A program made the translations under genes and the position numbers. A DNA stretch of 64,000 bases from Candidatus Poribacteria bacterium (GTDB lineage: Bacteria > Poribacteria > WGA-4E > WGA-3G): contig JAJDTM010000030.1 in NCBI GenBank assembly GCA_022827185.1, positions 115,769-179,768 of the forward strand. The letters run 5' to 3'. The notes under the pieces were generated by a model, which saw only the letters and a program-made list of their open reading frames with translations, did no database searches and was not told the origin of the DNA. This document shows, piece after piece, positions 18,175 through 27,652 of the stretch. How positions within the stretch are numbered: position 1 is the stretch's first letter; each line of letters begins with the position of its first letter.

Positions 18175-19362
18175 CTACCAATCGCCTCTCCGATTATCCC
18201 ATAGATGTGCCTTGACGACCTCTTCATTCAGTTCGGTTCCCCACCCCGGACGCGTCGGGGTTTTCATGTAGCCATCCACAATATCTGGAACATGCGTTGT
18301 CAAGTCGTCCTTCCACGGAACGTCATCTATATCAATCTCCATGATCCGCACGTTAGGGAGAACAGCACAGAGGCTCGCACTCATATAGGTAGCAAGGTGA
18401 CTATAGTAATTATGCGGGGCGACGTTGAGCTGGAACACATCCGCCAAGTCCCCAATCTTCTTTGAGGGCGCGAACCCGTTCCACGGCACATCTATCATGA
18501 AAACGTCAGCAGCACGACATTCAAAATAGGGCAGATATTCACGCATATAATAGAGATTTTCACCGGTGCATATCTTCGTCGTCGTGGAATCCTTGATCTG
18601 ACGGATAGCCTCATGATCGTACATATCAATCTCCAACCATAGCATGTCGAACGGCTCAAGCACTTTAGCAATACGCATGCACGCCTCTGGTTTAAAATTG
18701 AAGTTCAAATCAAGATTGATACCGACATCAGGTCCGACAGCCTCTCTAAAGGTGCCGATTAAGGTTTCAATGTGCCGTAGGAGTTGCGGCGTTACGTTTC
18801 CGTCAGTAGTGCCAGATCTACCGCCAAAGCCTGGAAAATAGACAGAAGCCGGGTCGCCGGGAAAAACAATGTTGGTTTTGAGAGCGGTGAATCCCTTCTC
18901 AACAACCTCACGCCCCAACGCTGCGATGTCATCCATTGTCCTTAAAGGCGGGACACCTATAAGTTCAAAGTTGCGTGCCCGAGAACTCCCGCAGTGGGAC
19001 CAATAGACACGCACGTCGTCGCGCGTCGGTCCACCGAATAACTCCACAACGGAAATCCCTAACGCCTTTGCCTTAATATCTACCAGTGCACACTCAATGC
19101 CAGCAATCGCTTTCGCAGCGATACCGCTTGGACTTTGTCGAGAGCCGCGAATCATGTCCCAGAACCGCATCTCGTAAGCGCGCGGATCTTTCCCAATCAA
19201 CAGAGGCGTAAGGTCTTTGATAGTACCCACTACGCCATTCGGGTTTCTACCATCGCTACATTCGCCGTAGCCAGTGATACCTGCATCGGTTTCCACCTTC
19301 GTAAAAATCCAAGGCCGCCACCCCGCGTCCACAACAAAAGTCTCAATGTTTGTAATCTTCAT
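18175..19362 (-). CDS. Mandelate racemase/muconate lactonizing (enolase superfamily) enzyme
   Basis: 395 residues, start ATG behind AGGAGGCTTGC. The N-terminal capping domain begins MKITNIETFVVD. Barrel residues visible: base position T-A-L-K-T-N (K-x-N rather than K-x-K), metal ligands D in NLDLNFN, E in WLEIDM and E in CTGENL, and His in VAPHNYYSHLA. The pattern resembles sugar-acid dehydratases of the MR subgroup, but the substrate is inference. It lies 9 nt after a Gfo/Idh gene on the same strand, which supports a sugar-acid or polyol pathway. Confidence 0.88.
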   Translation of the reverse strand: MKITNIETFVVDAGWRPWIFTKVETDAGITGYGECSDGRNPNGVVGTIKDLTPLLIGKDPRAYEMRFWDMIRGSRQSPSGIAAKAIAGIECALVDIKAKALGISVVELFGGPTRDDVRVYWSHCGSSRARNFELIGVPPLRTMDDIAALGREVVEKGFTALKTNIVFPGDPASVYFPGFGGRSGTTDGNVTPQLLRHIETLIGTFREAVGPDVGINLDLNFNFKPEACMRIAKVLEPFDMLWLEIDMYDHEAIRQIKDSTTTKICTGENLYYMREYLPYFECRAADVFMIDVPWNGFAPSKKIGDLADVFQLNVAPHNYYSHLATYMSASLCAVLPNVRIMEIDIDDVPWKDDLTTHVPDIVDGYMKTPTRPGWGTELNEEVVKAHLWDNRRGDW

Positions 19363-19371
19363 GCAAGCCTC

Positions 19372-20373
19372 CTACAACTTAACAACTTCTTTTCGCCGAT
19401 CTGATTCCAGAAGCGCGTCACAGACGCGCATTGTGTTGACAGCGACATCGGACCACTGTGCCTCAAGGTTCTCAGATTGCACAATCCGAGAGAAACGCTC
19501 TATCATCGCTACCTCTTGGATACATCCCTCAACGGTGTTTCGCTCGTTTCCATCTGGTCCGTGAACCCAGAATCGGGCAGTGTCTTCGGAGGTCGGGACA
19601 GTGAAGTCGTCACAGACGATTGAAGCGCGCGTGCCTGCTACCTCAAACCACTTCCGAAGTCCAGTGTCAAATCCACAATCTAAAGTGGCGATGCGTTCAT
19701 CGTCAAACCAGAGGATGCCAGCAAGATTGAAATCGACACCTACCTTGTAGCGTGCCGTCGCGAAAACCTGTGTCGGCATCTGTTCAAATGCCCAGAGGAT
19801 CGCTCGGACACAATAGTATCCTAAATCGCCGAGGCTCCCACCCGCGAATTCTTTCATTGCACGGATATTACCGACAGGAATCGTATCCCAATTGAAAGTG
19901 AACGCTGCTGTCACTCGGCGAATTTTTCCGAGCGTGCTGTCTGTTATTTTCTGCTTCATTGCCGCTGTACGATCATGGTGCACCCACATAACACCATCCA
20001 TTAGTTGCACACCGTTTTGACGACACGCATCTGCCATATCGATCGCCTCAGCAGCATTCGCAGCAAGCGGTTTTTCACAAAGGACGTGCTTACCGAGTTC
20101 TGCTGCTTTGATTGTCCATTCAGCGTGAAGCGAGGGGGGTAAAGGGATGTAGATGGCATCCAGTGAATCATCTGCGAGAAGTGCATCGTAGGTGCCGTAA
20201 GCCTTCGGAACATTGTGGTCTTCTGCCCATGTTGCAGCGCGCTCTTCTGTCCGACTCGCGACCGCAATTAAATCGGCGTTCTCAGCGAGATGGATCGCAC
20301 GAGCGACCTTTGTGGCAATATTTGCTGTGCTGAGAATTCCCCAGCGGACAGGTTGTTTTGTTTCAATTTTCAT
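19372..20373 (-). CDS. Gfo/Idh/MocA family oxidoreductase (dihydrodiol/xylose dehydrogenase-like)
   Basis: 333 residues, ATG after CGGAGCAAT. The N-terminus RWGILSTANIATKVARAI and the block VLCEKPLAANAAEA resemble the trans-1,2-dihydrodiol and D-xylose dehydrogenase branch. GGSLGDLGYYCVRAI gives the C-terminal domain's conserved Asp/Tyr region. First gene of a two-gene minus-strand operon with the enolase-superfamily enzyme, and served by the promoter at 20424-20452. Confidence 0.88.
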   Translation of the reverse strand: MKIETKQPVRWGILSTANIATKVARAIHLAENADLIAVASRTEERAATWAEDHNVPKAYGTYDALLADDSLDAIYIPLPPSLHAEWTIKAAELGKHVLCEKPLAANAAEAIDMADACRQNGVQLMDGVMWVHHDRTAAMKQKITDSTLGKIRRVTAAFTFNWDTIPVGNIRAMKEFAGGSLGDLGYYCVRAILWAFEQMPTQVFATARYKVGVDFNLAGILWFDDERIATLDCGFDTGLRKWFEVAGTRASIVCDDFTVPTSEDTARFWVHGPDGNERNTVEGCIQEVAMIERFSRIVQSENLEAQWSDVAVNTMRVCDALLESDRRKEVVKL

Positions 20374-20423
20374 ATTGCTCCGTCTAATGTGAGATGTTTG
20401 TTCTTGCCCGTTAGGTTTATCAT

Positions 20424-20452
20424 AATATACCGTGTAACAGAAAATAGGTCAA
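20424..20452 (-). promoter_or_regulatory. Sigma70-type promoter for the Gfo/Idh-MR operon
   Basis: On the minus strand, TTGACC (20452-20447), a 17-bp spacer and TATATT (20429-20424), 50 nt upstream of the start codon at 20373. Confidence 0.7.
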
Positions 20453-20486
20453 GTATATTAGGTGTCCGGATCGAATCGGTTTTAAC

Positions 20487-20514
20487 TTGATTTTCGGTGC
20501 GAAAATGATATAAT
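20487..20514 (+). promoter_or_regulatory. Sigma70-type promoter for the binding-protein pair
   Basis: TTGATT (20487-20492), a 16-bp spacer and TATAAT (20509-20514), about 80 nt upstream of the start at 20594. It is arranged divergently to the promoter at 20424-20452. Confidence 0.65.
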
Positions 20515-20593
20515 TAGAATAGAAAAATAATAAGCACTTCGGGTGCTGTCAATAGACGAAAGCATACATTTCGTATACCATCAAAGGAGTTTT

Positions 20594-21760
20594 ATGAATA
20601 CTAAAAAATTCACGTTATTCACATCTCTATTTGCGATTATCGCACTAGCTATCGGATTTTCCGCTTGTGATCGAGTTTCCCAAATTATCGATCCTGCCGC
20701 ACCGCAGATGACGGAGACCAGTAAAGAAATTTCTGTCGGTGTCGTTTTATCACTGACAGGACGGCTCACTGACTCGTTTGGTAGACCGGTCCAGCAAGGT
20801 TTGGAATTAGCACTCGACGAAATCAACAATGCAAAATCCGACGGTCCGAAGTTCAAACTCATCGTTAAGGACGAGCAGGGCACCGTAGAAGGGGCGGTTG
20901 AAGCCTTCAATCAGCTGATTCACCAAGAAAACGCTTCTATCATTCTCGGACCTCCTACCTCAAGTCAAACTGAGATGGCTTTTCCGGTAGCGCAAGAAAA
21001 TCAGGTTGTGGCAATTAGCCCGACATCCTCTGCCCGCGGTCTCAGTGCGATCGGAGATTACGTTTTTCGCGTCGCGCTCACTACAGATATACTTATCCCC
21101 AGAGGCATTGAAGTCACACAAACAAAGCTCGGTTATCAACGCGTCGCTACAATGTATGATGAAACCGATCTCTTCTCCACCGATGGAGACGCGTCCGTGC
21201 AAGAAGTCCTCGCTGGGAAGGGGATTGAGGTGATAGCAACTGAAACCTTCAAAGGTGGGGATACCGACTTTTCTGAACAATTAACCCGAATCCAGGCTCT
21301 AAATCCCGATGTTATTTTTGTTTCATGTTTATCGCCGGAAAAGCCTGGGATCCTCAGGCAAGGGCATGAACTCGATATATCCGCACCCTTTATCATGCGG
21401 ACATTGACTGCAGCAGACGTGCAGGCCGCAGGTGCAGCTGCTGAGGGTGCAATAACTTTTGTCGGGTGGGGGACTGCAGTCGATACACCGGGGAATAAAG
21501 CCTTCGTGGAAAATTACAGTGCCAAATTCGGCATAGAACCCATCAACTACGCCGCGCGTTCGTATGCGACACTTCATATTTTAGCGGAGGCAATTGCGAA
21601 TGCACAATCAACCGATGCTGCAGCGATTCGAGACGCGCTTGCAAGTATCAGAGATTTAGACACAATTCTCGGTAAATTCTCTTTTGATGCGAATGGAGAC
21701 GCCATTTACGACACGAAGGTCCTGATTGTCAAAGATGACGAACTCGTACACTTTGAGTAA
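20594..21760 (+). CDS. ABC transporter substrate-binding lipoprotein, branched-chain amino-acid type (copy 1)
   Basis: 388 residues. The start is the ATG at 20594 after AAAGGAG, not the longer upstream frame. The signal sequence ends in FSAC (Cys25), a lipobox-like site. The mature part is a periplasmic-binding type 1 protein (Leu/Ile/Val or amide family), starting ISVGVVLSLTGRLTDSFG and containing AINQ-like KL-VKDEQG, LGPPTSSQTEMAFPVAQ and the LAEAIANAQSTDA end region. No permease or ATPase gene lies nearby. It is followed by a close paralogue. Confidence 0.9.
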   Translation: MNTKKFTLFTSLFAIIALAIGFSACDRVSQIIDPAAPQMTETSKEISVGVVLSLTGRLTDSFGRPVQQGLELALDEINNAKSDGPKFKLIVKDEQGTVEGAVEAFNQLIHQENASIILGPPTSSQTEMAFPVAQENQVVAISPTSSARGLSAIGDYVFRVALTTDILIPRGIEVTQTKLGYQRVATMYDETDLFSTDGDASVQEVLAGKGIEVIATETFKGGDTDFSEQLTRIQALNPDVIFVSCLSPEKPGILRQGHELDISAPFIMRTLTAADVQAAGAAAEGAITFVGWGTAVDTPGNKAFVENYSAKFGIEPINYAARSYATLHILAEAIANAQSTDAAAIRDALASIRDLDTILGKFSFDANGDAIYDTKVLIVKDDELVHFE

Positions 21761-21854
21761 TCCAAATACATCGAACCAGAAAATACCGCCAAAGTTGAAA
21801 TCAACACTTACGCCGCGTGTGCGGATAATTACAGGCTCTACTATAAGGAGCTTT

Positions 21855-23021
21855 ATGAATACTAAAAAATTTACGTTATTGGCATCTCTATTCGCGATTG
21901 TTGTGTTAATTGTTGCATTTTCCGCTTGTGATCGAGTTTCCCAGATTATCGAGCCTGCCGCACCACAGATGACGGAGACCAGCGAAGAAATTTCTGTCGG
22001 TGTCGTTTTATCACTGACAGGACGGCTCACTGATTCGTTTGGCATCCCAACCTCCCAAGGCTTTGAGTTAGCACTCAGCGAGATTAACGCTGCGCATCCG
22101 AGTGGAACAAAACTCAAGTTTATTATTGAAGATGATCAGAGCACTGTAGAAGGCGCAATCGCGGCATTCAATAAACTCATCCATCAAGAGGGTACATCTA
22201 TTATTCTGGGACCTGCCACTTCCAGTCAGAGTAGGGAGACTTTTCCAATAGCGCAAGAAAGTCAGGTTGTCGTGATGAATTCAACATCCGCTGCCCGCGG
22301 TCTCAGTGCGCTTGGAGATTACATTTTTCGTGTCTCACTGACGACAGATATACTTATTCCGAGTGGCGTTGAAGTCACGCAGACAAAACTCGGTTATCAA
22401 CGGGCTGCTACGATATATGATAAAGCCGATTTTTTCTCCACCGATGGGGACGCGTCCGTGCGGGAAGTCCTCGCTGCGAGGGGGGTTGAGGTGATAGCGA
22501 CTGAAACCTTCAAAGGTGGGGATACTGACTTTTCTGAACAATTGACCCGAATCCATGCCCTGAATCCCGATGTTATTTTTGTTTCATGTTTATCGCCGGA
22601 AAAGCCTGGGATCCTCAGGCAAGGGCATGAACTCGGTATATCCGCACCCTTTATCGTGCGGACATTGACCGCAGCAGATGTGCGGGCCGCAGGTGCAGCT
22701 GCTGAGGGTGCAATAACTTTTGTCGGGTGGGGTGCTGCCCTTGAGACACCAGGAAATCAGACCTTCGTGCAGAACTATAGTGCCAAATACGGCATGGAAC
22801 CGATTAATTCTGTTGCGCGTTCGTATGCTGCCCTCCATATTTTAGCAGAGGCCATCGCAAATGCACAATCAACCGACGCTGCTTCAATCCGAGACACTCT
22901 GGCAAACATCAAGGATTTTGACACAATTTTCGGTAAGTTCTCTTTTGATGCCAACGGGGACGCGGTTTACGACCCGAAGGTTTTGATTGTCAAGGATGGC
23001 GAGTTGGTAGGCTTTGAGTAA
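21855..23021 (+). CDS. ABC transporter substrate-binding lipoprotein, branched-chain amino-acid type (copy 2)
   Basis: 388 residues, ATG at 21855 behind AAGGAG. Same length and layout as copy 1, with the lipobox FSAC at Cys25. The central part (DNA about 22440-22735) is almost identical in nucleotides to copy 1, while the ligand-facing N-terminal and distal parts have diverged (for example GRPVQQGLELALDEIN versus GIPTSQGFELALSEIN). This suggests duplication followed by partial gene conversion and a shift in ligand preference. A 94-nt spacer separates the two; they are likely co-transcribed. Confidence 0.9.
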   Translation: MNTKKFTLLASLFAIVVLIVAFSACDRVSQIIEPAAPQMTETSEEISVGVVLSLTGRLTDSFGIPTSQGFELALSEINAAHPSGTKLKFIIEDDQSTVEGAIAAFNKLIHQEGTSIILGPATSSQSRETFPIAQESQVVVMNSTSAARGLSALGDYIFRVSLTTDILIPSGVEVTQTKLGYQRAATIYDKADFFSTDGDASVREVLAARGVEVIATETFKGGDTDFSEQLTRIHALNPDVIFVSCLSPEKPGILRQGHELGISAPFIVRTLTAADVRAAGAAAEGAITFVGWGAALETPGNQTFVQNYSAKYGMEPINSVARSYAALHILAEAIANAQSTDAASIRDTLANIKDFDTIFGKFSFDANGDAVYDPKVLIVKDGELVGFE

Positions 23022-23077
23022 TCCTTGGCTGAATGTGTTGAGACGGGCTGCCTTGGTAGGTATCGAGATTCTAAAAG

Positions 23078-23944
23078 GTGGAAGGTTTGAAGAATCTATT
23101 AGATCAGTTTTACACTAAATCAGAGGTCGCGGAAGCATGTTGGGAGCACTTCATACACACGCTCTCAACGCTAAACCGGAATTTCAGCGACCTCTTTTTC
23201 GTGGAACCTGCTGCTGGCACCGGTGCGTTTTACAAACGCTTACCATCACAGAGACGATTCGGCATCGACCTCGTGCCGAAATGTGACGAGGTGAAACGCC
23301 AAGACTTTTTTAAAGTCACCGATTTACCATCCACCCGGCAAGATACTGTGGTCATCGGGAATCCACCGTTCGGTAAACGCGGAAAATTAGCGATCGCCTT
23401 TTTCAACCATGCTGCCGATTTAGCAGACATTGTCGCGTTTATTGTGCCTGTGAACTTCAGGAAGTTTACAACTCACAAACAACTTGAGCCAAGCATGCGT
23501 TTGATCAGCAAATTGACGCTCCCAAGGGATGCATTCTACCTCCACACGGGCAAGTCGTACTCGGTAAATACAGAATTTCAGATATGGACTCGCTTGGCAA
23601 GCCCCCATCAAGATATGCGGCAATATAAACCCCTACCGATACGCCACCAAGATTTTCAGATGTGGCAATATAACAACACCCGTGAGGCTTTGAAAGTCTT
23701 CCAAAACCCTTTTGATTTCGCTGTACCTTGCCAAGGCTGGCAAGACTATTCGCGTAGAGAGACAGATAAAAAGCAGTGTGAAAAGAGTAAACAGTGGATA
23801 CTTTTAAAAGCGAAAAATTCTACTGTCTTAGCACGTTTGATGAAGATTGATTACGAGCACCTGGCACAGGAGTGTGCTACGGCGGTCCCCGGTTTTCGGA
23901 AGGGGGACCTTGTGAAGGTGTATACGGAACACTATGGAAAATAG
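23078..23944 (+). CDS. Putative N6-adenine DNA methyltransferase
   Basis: About 288 residues; start GTG 23078 or TTG 23087 (AGGTGG precedes the latter). SAM-binding motif I is FVEPAAGTGAF (residues 41-51), and catalytic motif IV is GNPPFGK (N95-F98), the N-P-P-F class that methylates adenine N6. No restriction enzyme gene adjoins, so it may be a solitary methylase or a modification part of a lost system. RNA or protein N-methylation cannot be excluded. It ends 3 nt from the convergent DUF1080-like gene. Confidence 0.78.
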   Translation: MEGLKNLLDQFYTKSEVAEACWEHFIHTLSTLNRNFSDLFFVEPAAGTGAFYKRLPSQRRFGIDLVPKCDEVKRQDFFKVTDLPSTRQDTVVIGNPPFGKRGKLAIAFFNHAADLADIVAFIVPVNFRKFTTHKQLEPSMRLISKLTLPRDAFYLHTGKSYSVNTEFQIWTRLASPHQDMRQYKPLPIRHQDFQMWQYNNTREALKVFQNPFDFAVPCQGWQDYSRRETDKKQCEKSKQWILLKAKNSTVLARLMKIDYEHLAQECATAVPGFRKGDLVKVYTEHYGK

Positions 23945-23947
23945 ACG

Positions 23948-24712
23948 CTAAAACGACGACTTTATCTGCCCCCACGTTATCGTCAATTTATCTTGTGCTG
24001 TGACAGCACTCGCATTTAAGTTTGGAATGCCGGGACCTGTGATACGAACATTATCGTAATCCACAATTTTGTCCTGATTACCCAGTGCCACTGTTCCGCT
24101 TTTGTACTGATTATCTTTTGCTTCAATCATCATCTCCCCATCATAGAAGACCTTGATGGTGGTCCCTGAAAAGCTCAATTTGACCGTGTGCCATTTATCC
24201 ACCTCTGGCTTATAAGGAGCCTCACCGTGATTTTGCAGGCCGGTATTAATGTCCCAGCCCGGATTGCTAAACAGATTCATTTTTGCTGACCCGGGATATA
24301 ACCAGACAACATAATGTGAACCTGTCTCAAGGTCAACGCGCCCACGGATACCTCCTGGAAAGTTGGCGATCTCTTTATGTCGCAAATCGACCTCCACGTC
24401 ATAGTCTGTCCATTTGTCGAAGTCACCAATACCCAAACCTTCGCCGGTAAAATTGAGCTGGGAGATCGCCTCGCTCCACACGAGACCCTTCGGATCAAAG
24501 GTGACGAAAGTGTTCCCTTTCTCTATACCCCAAAAGGATTTGCTATCCCGATTCTGTGGGGAGCGTTCCCAGCCTTCTATATCACCATCATCAAAGTCAT
24601 CAAGGATTTCCCCGCCAAAGCTAAGGAGAACCGAGGCAAAAATCAAGATGGAAACAGAAACAGCAATTCGCGTAAAGCGTTGAATCGATGAAAATTTTCT
24701 TGCGCTTAACAT
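23948..24712 (-). CDS. Secreted laminin-G/DUF1080-like domain protein with C-terminal TxWGQxK motif
   Basis: 254 residues, ATG behind GAAGGAGATAAAG. The signal peptide covers residues 1-34 (ends near SFGGE). The single beta-sandwich domain has DDFDDGDIEGW, WTDYDVEVDLR, WHTVKLSFSG, IKVFYDGEMMIEAKD and GTVALGN. This is the same domain type as the gene at 5905, though the sequence is only distantly similar. It ends DKLTITWGQIKSSF, with the shared terminal motif. Inference: periplasmic or outer-surface glycan-related protein. Confidence 0.8.
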   Translation of the reverse strand: MLSARKFSSIQRFTRIAVSVSILIFASVLLSFGGEILDDFDDGDIEGWERSPQNRDSKSFWGIEKGNTFVTFDPKGLVWSEAISQLNFTGEGLGIGDFDKWTDYDVEVDLRHKEIANFPGGIRGRVDLETGSHYVVWLYPGSAKMNLFSNPGWDINTGLQNHGEAPYKPEVDKWHTVKLSFSGTTIKVFYDGEMMIEAKDNQYKSGTVALGNQDKIVDYDNVRITGPGIPNLNASAVTAQDKLTITWGQIKSSF

Positions 24713-25039
24713 CTTTATCTCCTTCCTTGTTTTAATCTCAGAGGCCTTGTCTAAATTACGGCATTGCAGTCGTGCCCCTCAACTGGGTACTTGGGAGCAG
24801 TAGAAACCTCGCCTTACAGCGAGGGCGTATTTTCTACCAACAATGTTAAGAAGAGTATACCACAACGGACAAAAAATGCTACATTTATTTTCACGCCCTG
24901 ACCTGATATACAAGAACTTCGACTATATCCCGGATCTCCACTTGCTACTGGAAATAGGGAAAGAGGGAAACTAAAGAATTGGGTTTTGGCGGATAAATCT
25001 GATAAGTTTAGGTATTCTGAGTACGTTCAAACCAACAAC
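24713..25039. other. Intergenic stretch without a recognised gene
   Basis: No plausible coding frame. It contains a CCTCGC/GCGAGG hairpin at 24807-24824, related to the GCGAGGTT-ended repeat at 41665-41759. The left end will hold the promoter of the minus-strand gene at 24712, but I do not see a convincing -35/-10 pair. Confidence 0.5.
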
Positions 25040-26176
25040 CTACCCAAATCGCTCTGAACGATAAGGGTCAAACCAATCTACCCGTACATCATCCACGATT
25101 TCCAACATCGCCATTTCACCGACCAAGGGGGCCAGCGTCACACCGCTGTGCATGAGCGCAATATAAAGATTCGGAACAGAAGCTGTAAATCCGAGGACTG
25201 GGAATCCATCAAGTGGCATCGGACGATAACCGACAAGCGTTGGAATCGCTTTCGCGTCCGCTATTGCTGGTAGGTAGGTTTTAGCACGGGCGAGGAGCGC
25301 GTCGGCGTGTTGCTGTGAGTCATCACGGTTGATTCCCTCTTGAGTTCCCTGCCCAATTCTGAGGCTTCCGTCAGATAGTTGTCGGAGGTGGAGGTGTTGA
25401 TGCTTCTCATCCTTTGATGGTGCATGAATGACCGCTACATTATGTAATACCTCAGCGCACGGTGTTGTCTTAATAACAACGCCAGGACTCCGCTGTTGCG
25501 GAATATGGACTTGCACCAGAGAAGCCAATTCGGTCGTCTGAACACCGCTCGCCAAGACAACGACATCACACGGAAACTCGTCATTGGTTGTTTTCACAGC
25601 GGCGATATTGCTATCACGAACGACAAAACCTGTGACACTGGTTTGCGCATATACAATCGCCTCTGCTTCGCGTGCACGCCGGAGACAAACATTAATAAAT
25701 GTATCAGTTTCAATGTGGATATCCGCTTCGGAGAGGGACGCAGCTAATACGGTGCCGGGATGTAGGTGTGGTTCAAGGAACGACATCTCGTCACGGGTGA
25801 TGAGGCGACACGGATACCCCCACGTCTGGATTTGACGCACACGTTCACGGAGCTGCGTTGCGCGTTGTGGGTTGTTTTCCCACCGCATTTCACCACCATA
25901 GTGGATACCGATATCTGTATCAAGTTGATGTGCCAACCGATACCACATATCAAGCGAACGCCGATTGAGCGTGTGATACTCGCGCGGATCTTTCCCGAAC
26001 GCGTTTGCCCATGCGAAAGAGTGTCCAGACGCACCTGAACCGGGGATATCGCGCTCGAGAAGCGTAACGTCAATACCCTCTCGCTGGGACAGATGGTAAG
26101 CGAGCGTGGCACCAATGATACCTGCACCCACTATTACAACTTTTTTCGTCTTAGAATTAGGAGATATGTTTGACAT
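25040..26176 (-). CDS. FAD-dependent amine/amino-acid oxidoreductase (DAO family)
   Basis: 378 residues. The N-terminal FAD-binding Rossmann motif is VVIVGAGIIGATLAYHL, with the acidic ribose ligand in TLLERD. GASGHSFAWANAFG resembles D-amino-acid dehydrogenase or glycine-oxidase-type proteins. Near the C-terminus VGYRPMPLDGFPVLGF and MHSGVTLAPLVGEMA form the second FAD contact. It oxidises a C-N bond of an amino acid or N-methyl compound; the substrate is unknown. Upstream lies a repeat block rather than a partner gene. Confidence 0.88.
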   Translation of the reverse strand: MSNISPNSKTKKVVIVGAGIIGATLAYHLSQREGIDVTLLERDIPGSGASGHSFAWANAFGKDPREYHTLNRRSLDMWYRLAHQLDTDIGIHYGGEMRWENNPQRATQLRERVRQIQTWGYPCRLITRDEMSFLEPHLHPGTVLAASLSEADIHIETDTFINVCLRRAREAEAIVYAQTSVTGFVVRDSNIAAVKTTNDEFPCDVVVLASGVQTTELASLVQVHIPQQRSPGVVIKTTPCAEVLHNVAVIHAPSKDEKHQHLHLRQLSDGSLRIGQGTQEGINRDDSQQHADALLARAKTYLPAIADAKAIPTLVGYRPMPLDGFPVLGFTASVPNLYIALMHSGVTLAPLVGEMAMLEIVDDVRVDWFDPYRSERFG

Positions 26177-26189
26177 TTAGTTTTCAGAG

Positions 26190-26310
26190 GGAATAGTTAT
26201 CAGTGAGACAGTAACCAGTAACCAGTTGCCAGTTAAGAGGTCTCTTTAACTGGCAACTGTTAACTGTTAACTGAAAGATTTTTCGCAGAAAAACCGAACT
26301 GATAACTATT
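26190..26310. repeat. TCAGTT/AACTG palindromic interspersed repeat
   Basis: CAGTTAAGAGG pairs with CCTCTTTAACTG-like sequence, followed by AACTGAAAGATTTTTCGCAG and AAAAACCGAACTGATAACT (26269-26307). The latter part is almost identical to 50531-50569. It contains a TTTTTC-GCA-GAAAAA hairpin and lies between two minus-strand genes. Confidence 0.8.
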
Positions 26311-26929
26311 AACGATGTGCCGCGACAATAAATCCTGTTAAGCCCGTAAGCAACAACTGAAAACCGGTTTGATAAAACAGCATGAAAAACGGTTGGCAGA
26401 GTGCAATCATACCCAACGCGATTAAGCCGATAGAAATCTGTTCACACAAGGTTTTCTGTGAAAAGACAATCGAAAAAATGATGATACCGGGTAGGAGTAG
26501 GTGTAGGGCGGTGCTACCGAGCACTGGAAAGAAAGGTTGGTAAAGGAAAACGATGCCGACACACGCTAAGAGTGCTGAACCAATAGTCGAGATCCGCTTC
26601 GTAGTTGTCGTCATACCGAAAGCAATAGCACAAGCAAACAAAATGTGAAATGCTGAACCGCGCAAAATCGATGGAATCGGCAGATAGAGAAACGCCAGTC
26701 CAATCACCAAACCGATGCCTGATATAATGACGATTCGCTGTTTGTTCTCAAAGGCGATTCCACCAAGAATCGCAGCGATACTCAACAACACCAGCGAGAT
26801 GCCCTTAAGCAAAACACTATTTTGTGTCATAATCGCCGGTAGTAGTGAGATACCCTCTATATAGAGAAAAATAGTGCCAACTACGAAAAATCCGATTGCA
26901 ATTAATTGATTTCGTTTTTCTTTCGTCAT
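26309..26929 (-). CDS. Polytopic membrane protein of unknown function
   Basis: 206 residues, very hydrophobic, with about 8 predicted membrane spans beginning LIAIGFFVVGTIFLYI. Internal phrases recur (IGLVIGLAFLYLPIP, ACVGIVFLYQPFF, ALGMIALCQPFFML), suggesting an internally duplicated two-helix unit with an F/L-Y/C-x-P-F-F turn. No family is recognised. It is 43 nt downstream of the coiled-coil gene on the same strand. Confidence 0.65.
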   Translation of the reverse strand: MTKEKRNQLIAIGFFVVGTIFLYIEGISLLPAIMTQNSVLLKGISLVLLSIAAILGGIAFENKQRIVIISGIGLVIGLAFLYLPIPSILRGSAFHILFACAIAFGMTTTTKRISTIGSALLACVGIVFLYQPFFPVLGSTALHLLLPGIIIFSIVFSQKTLCEQISIGLIALGMIALCQPFFMLFYQTGFQLLLTGLTGFIVAAHR

Positions 26930-26972
26930 AGCGTTTCAGGGAACTGTAGTCTCATTCGCCACCTATAATTTT

Positions 26973-27437
26973 TTAATCTTTCCGTTTCAACAAACGACTT
27001 ACCCAACCTTTAGATTGCTCCTGCGTCAACTGATTTGTTAAATCATCAACTTGTGCGGACCAATCCCCTCTTTCGGCTTGGAAAGATTCAACAGTCTCTC
27101 GAAGCTGCGTGTTTTCAGCGATAAGTGCTTTATTTTCCGCTTCTAATCTATCACAAGTTTCCCGTAGGTATGTAATATCAATAATTTGGCAGCTGAGATT
27201 CTCAATGATGTCATCTGTTGGGATATTATAGGTGAGTTTCTTTATTAGCGGCGCGAGGCCATCAACCCGTAGTTGCATTTGCGGCTTCGTGGCCCTCCCC
27301 GGTTCTTCAGCCCGAGCAGAGACGACGCGTAGATACGGCTCAATCTCTACATCTTGCCGCTCTAATGCTCGAATAATAATTCCCTCTTCCACACCTATTA
27401 TTTCTGAGACTTCAGAAGGGTTCATATAGAGGTCCAT
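26973..27437 (-). CDS. Small protein with N-terminal HTH-like region and C-terminal coiled coil
   Basis: 154 residues using ATG 27437; a TTG 6 nt earlier is possible. Residues 1-30 (NPSEVSEIIGVEEGIIIRAL) look like a helix-turn-helix of the excisionase/MerR type. From about residue 87 onward there is a coiled coil (DRLEAENKALIAENTQLRETV), with a basic tail LLKRKD. No family recognised; a DNA-associated regulator is possible. It sits upstream of the membrane protein and is likely co-transcribed with it. Confidence 0.55.
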   Translation of the reverse strand: MDLYMNPSEVSEIIGVEEGIIIRALERQDVEIEPYLRVVSARAEEPGRATKPQMQLRVDGLAPLIKKLTYNIPTDDIIENLSCQIIDITYLRETCDRLEAENKALIAENTQLRETVESFQAERGDWSAQVDDLTNQLTQEQSKGWVSRLLKRKD

Positions 27438-27652
27438 TCCCAAATTCCCTAATCCAATTGTGACGAAGTGTAGTAAATCTAAATAACTCCAACGTCGTTT
27501 TTATTAAAAAAACAGACTAATAATAGGATACTACATATTACTTTGTTTGACAAATTAATATTCGGATGTCCTCGCGGTAGGAGTGATTTTGCGGGTCTTC
27601 CACTTGATTGATGCGGTTTGAACCTTGCCAGTTTTCAAGATAGATGCCAGTC

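Noticed and set aside
21726..21854. Upstream extension of binding-protein copy 2 overlapping copy 1
   Set aside because: The ATG at 21855 has the same AAGGAG context and gives the same length as copy 1.
24820..24880. Promoter for the gene at 24712 (TATACT on the minus strand near 24854)
   Set aside because: No -35 element at acceptable spacing.
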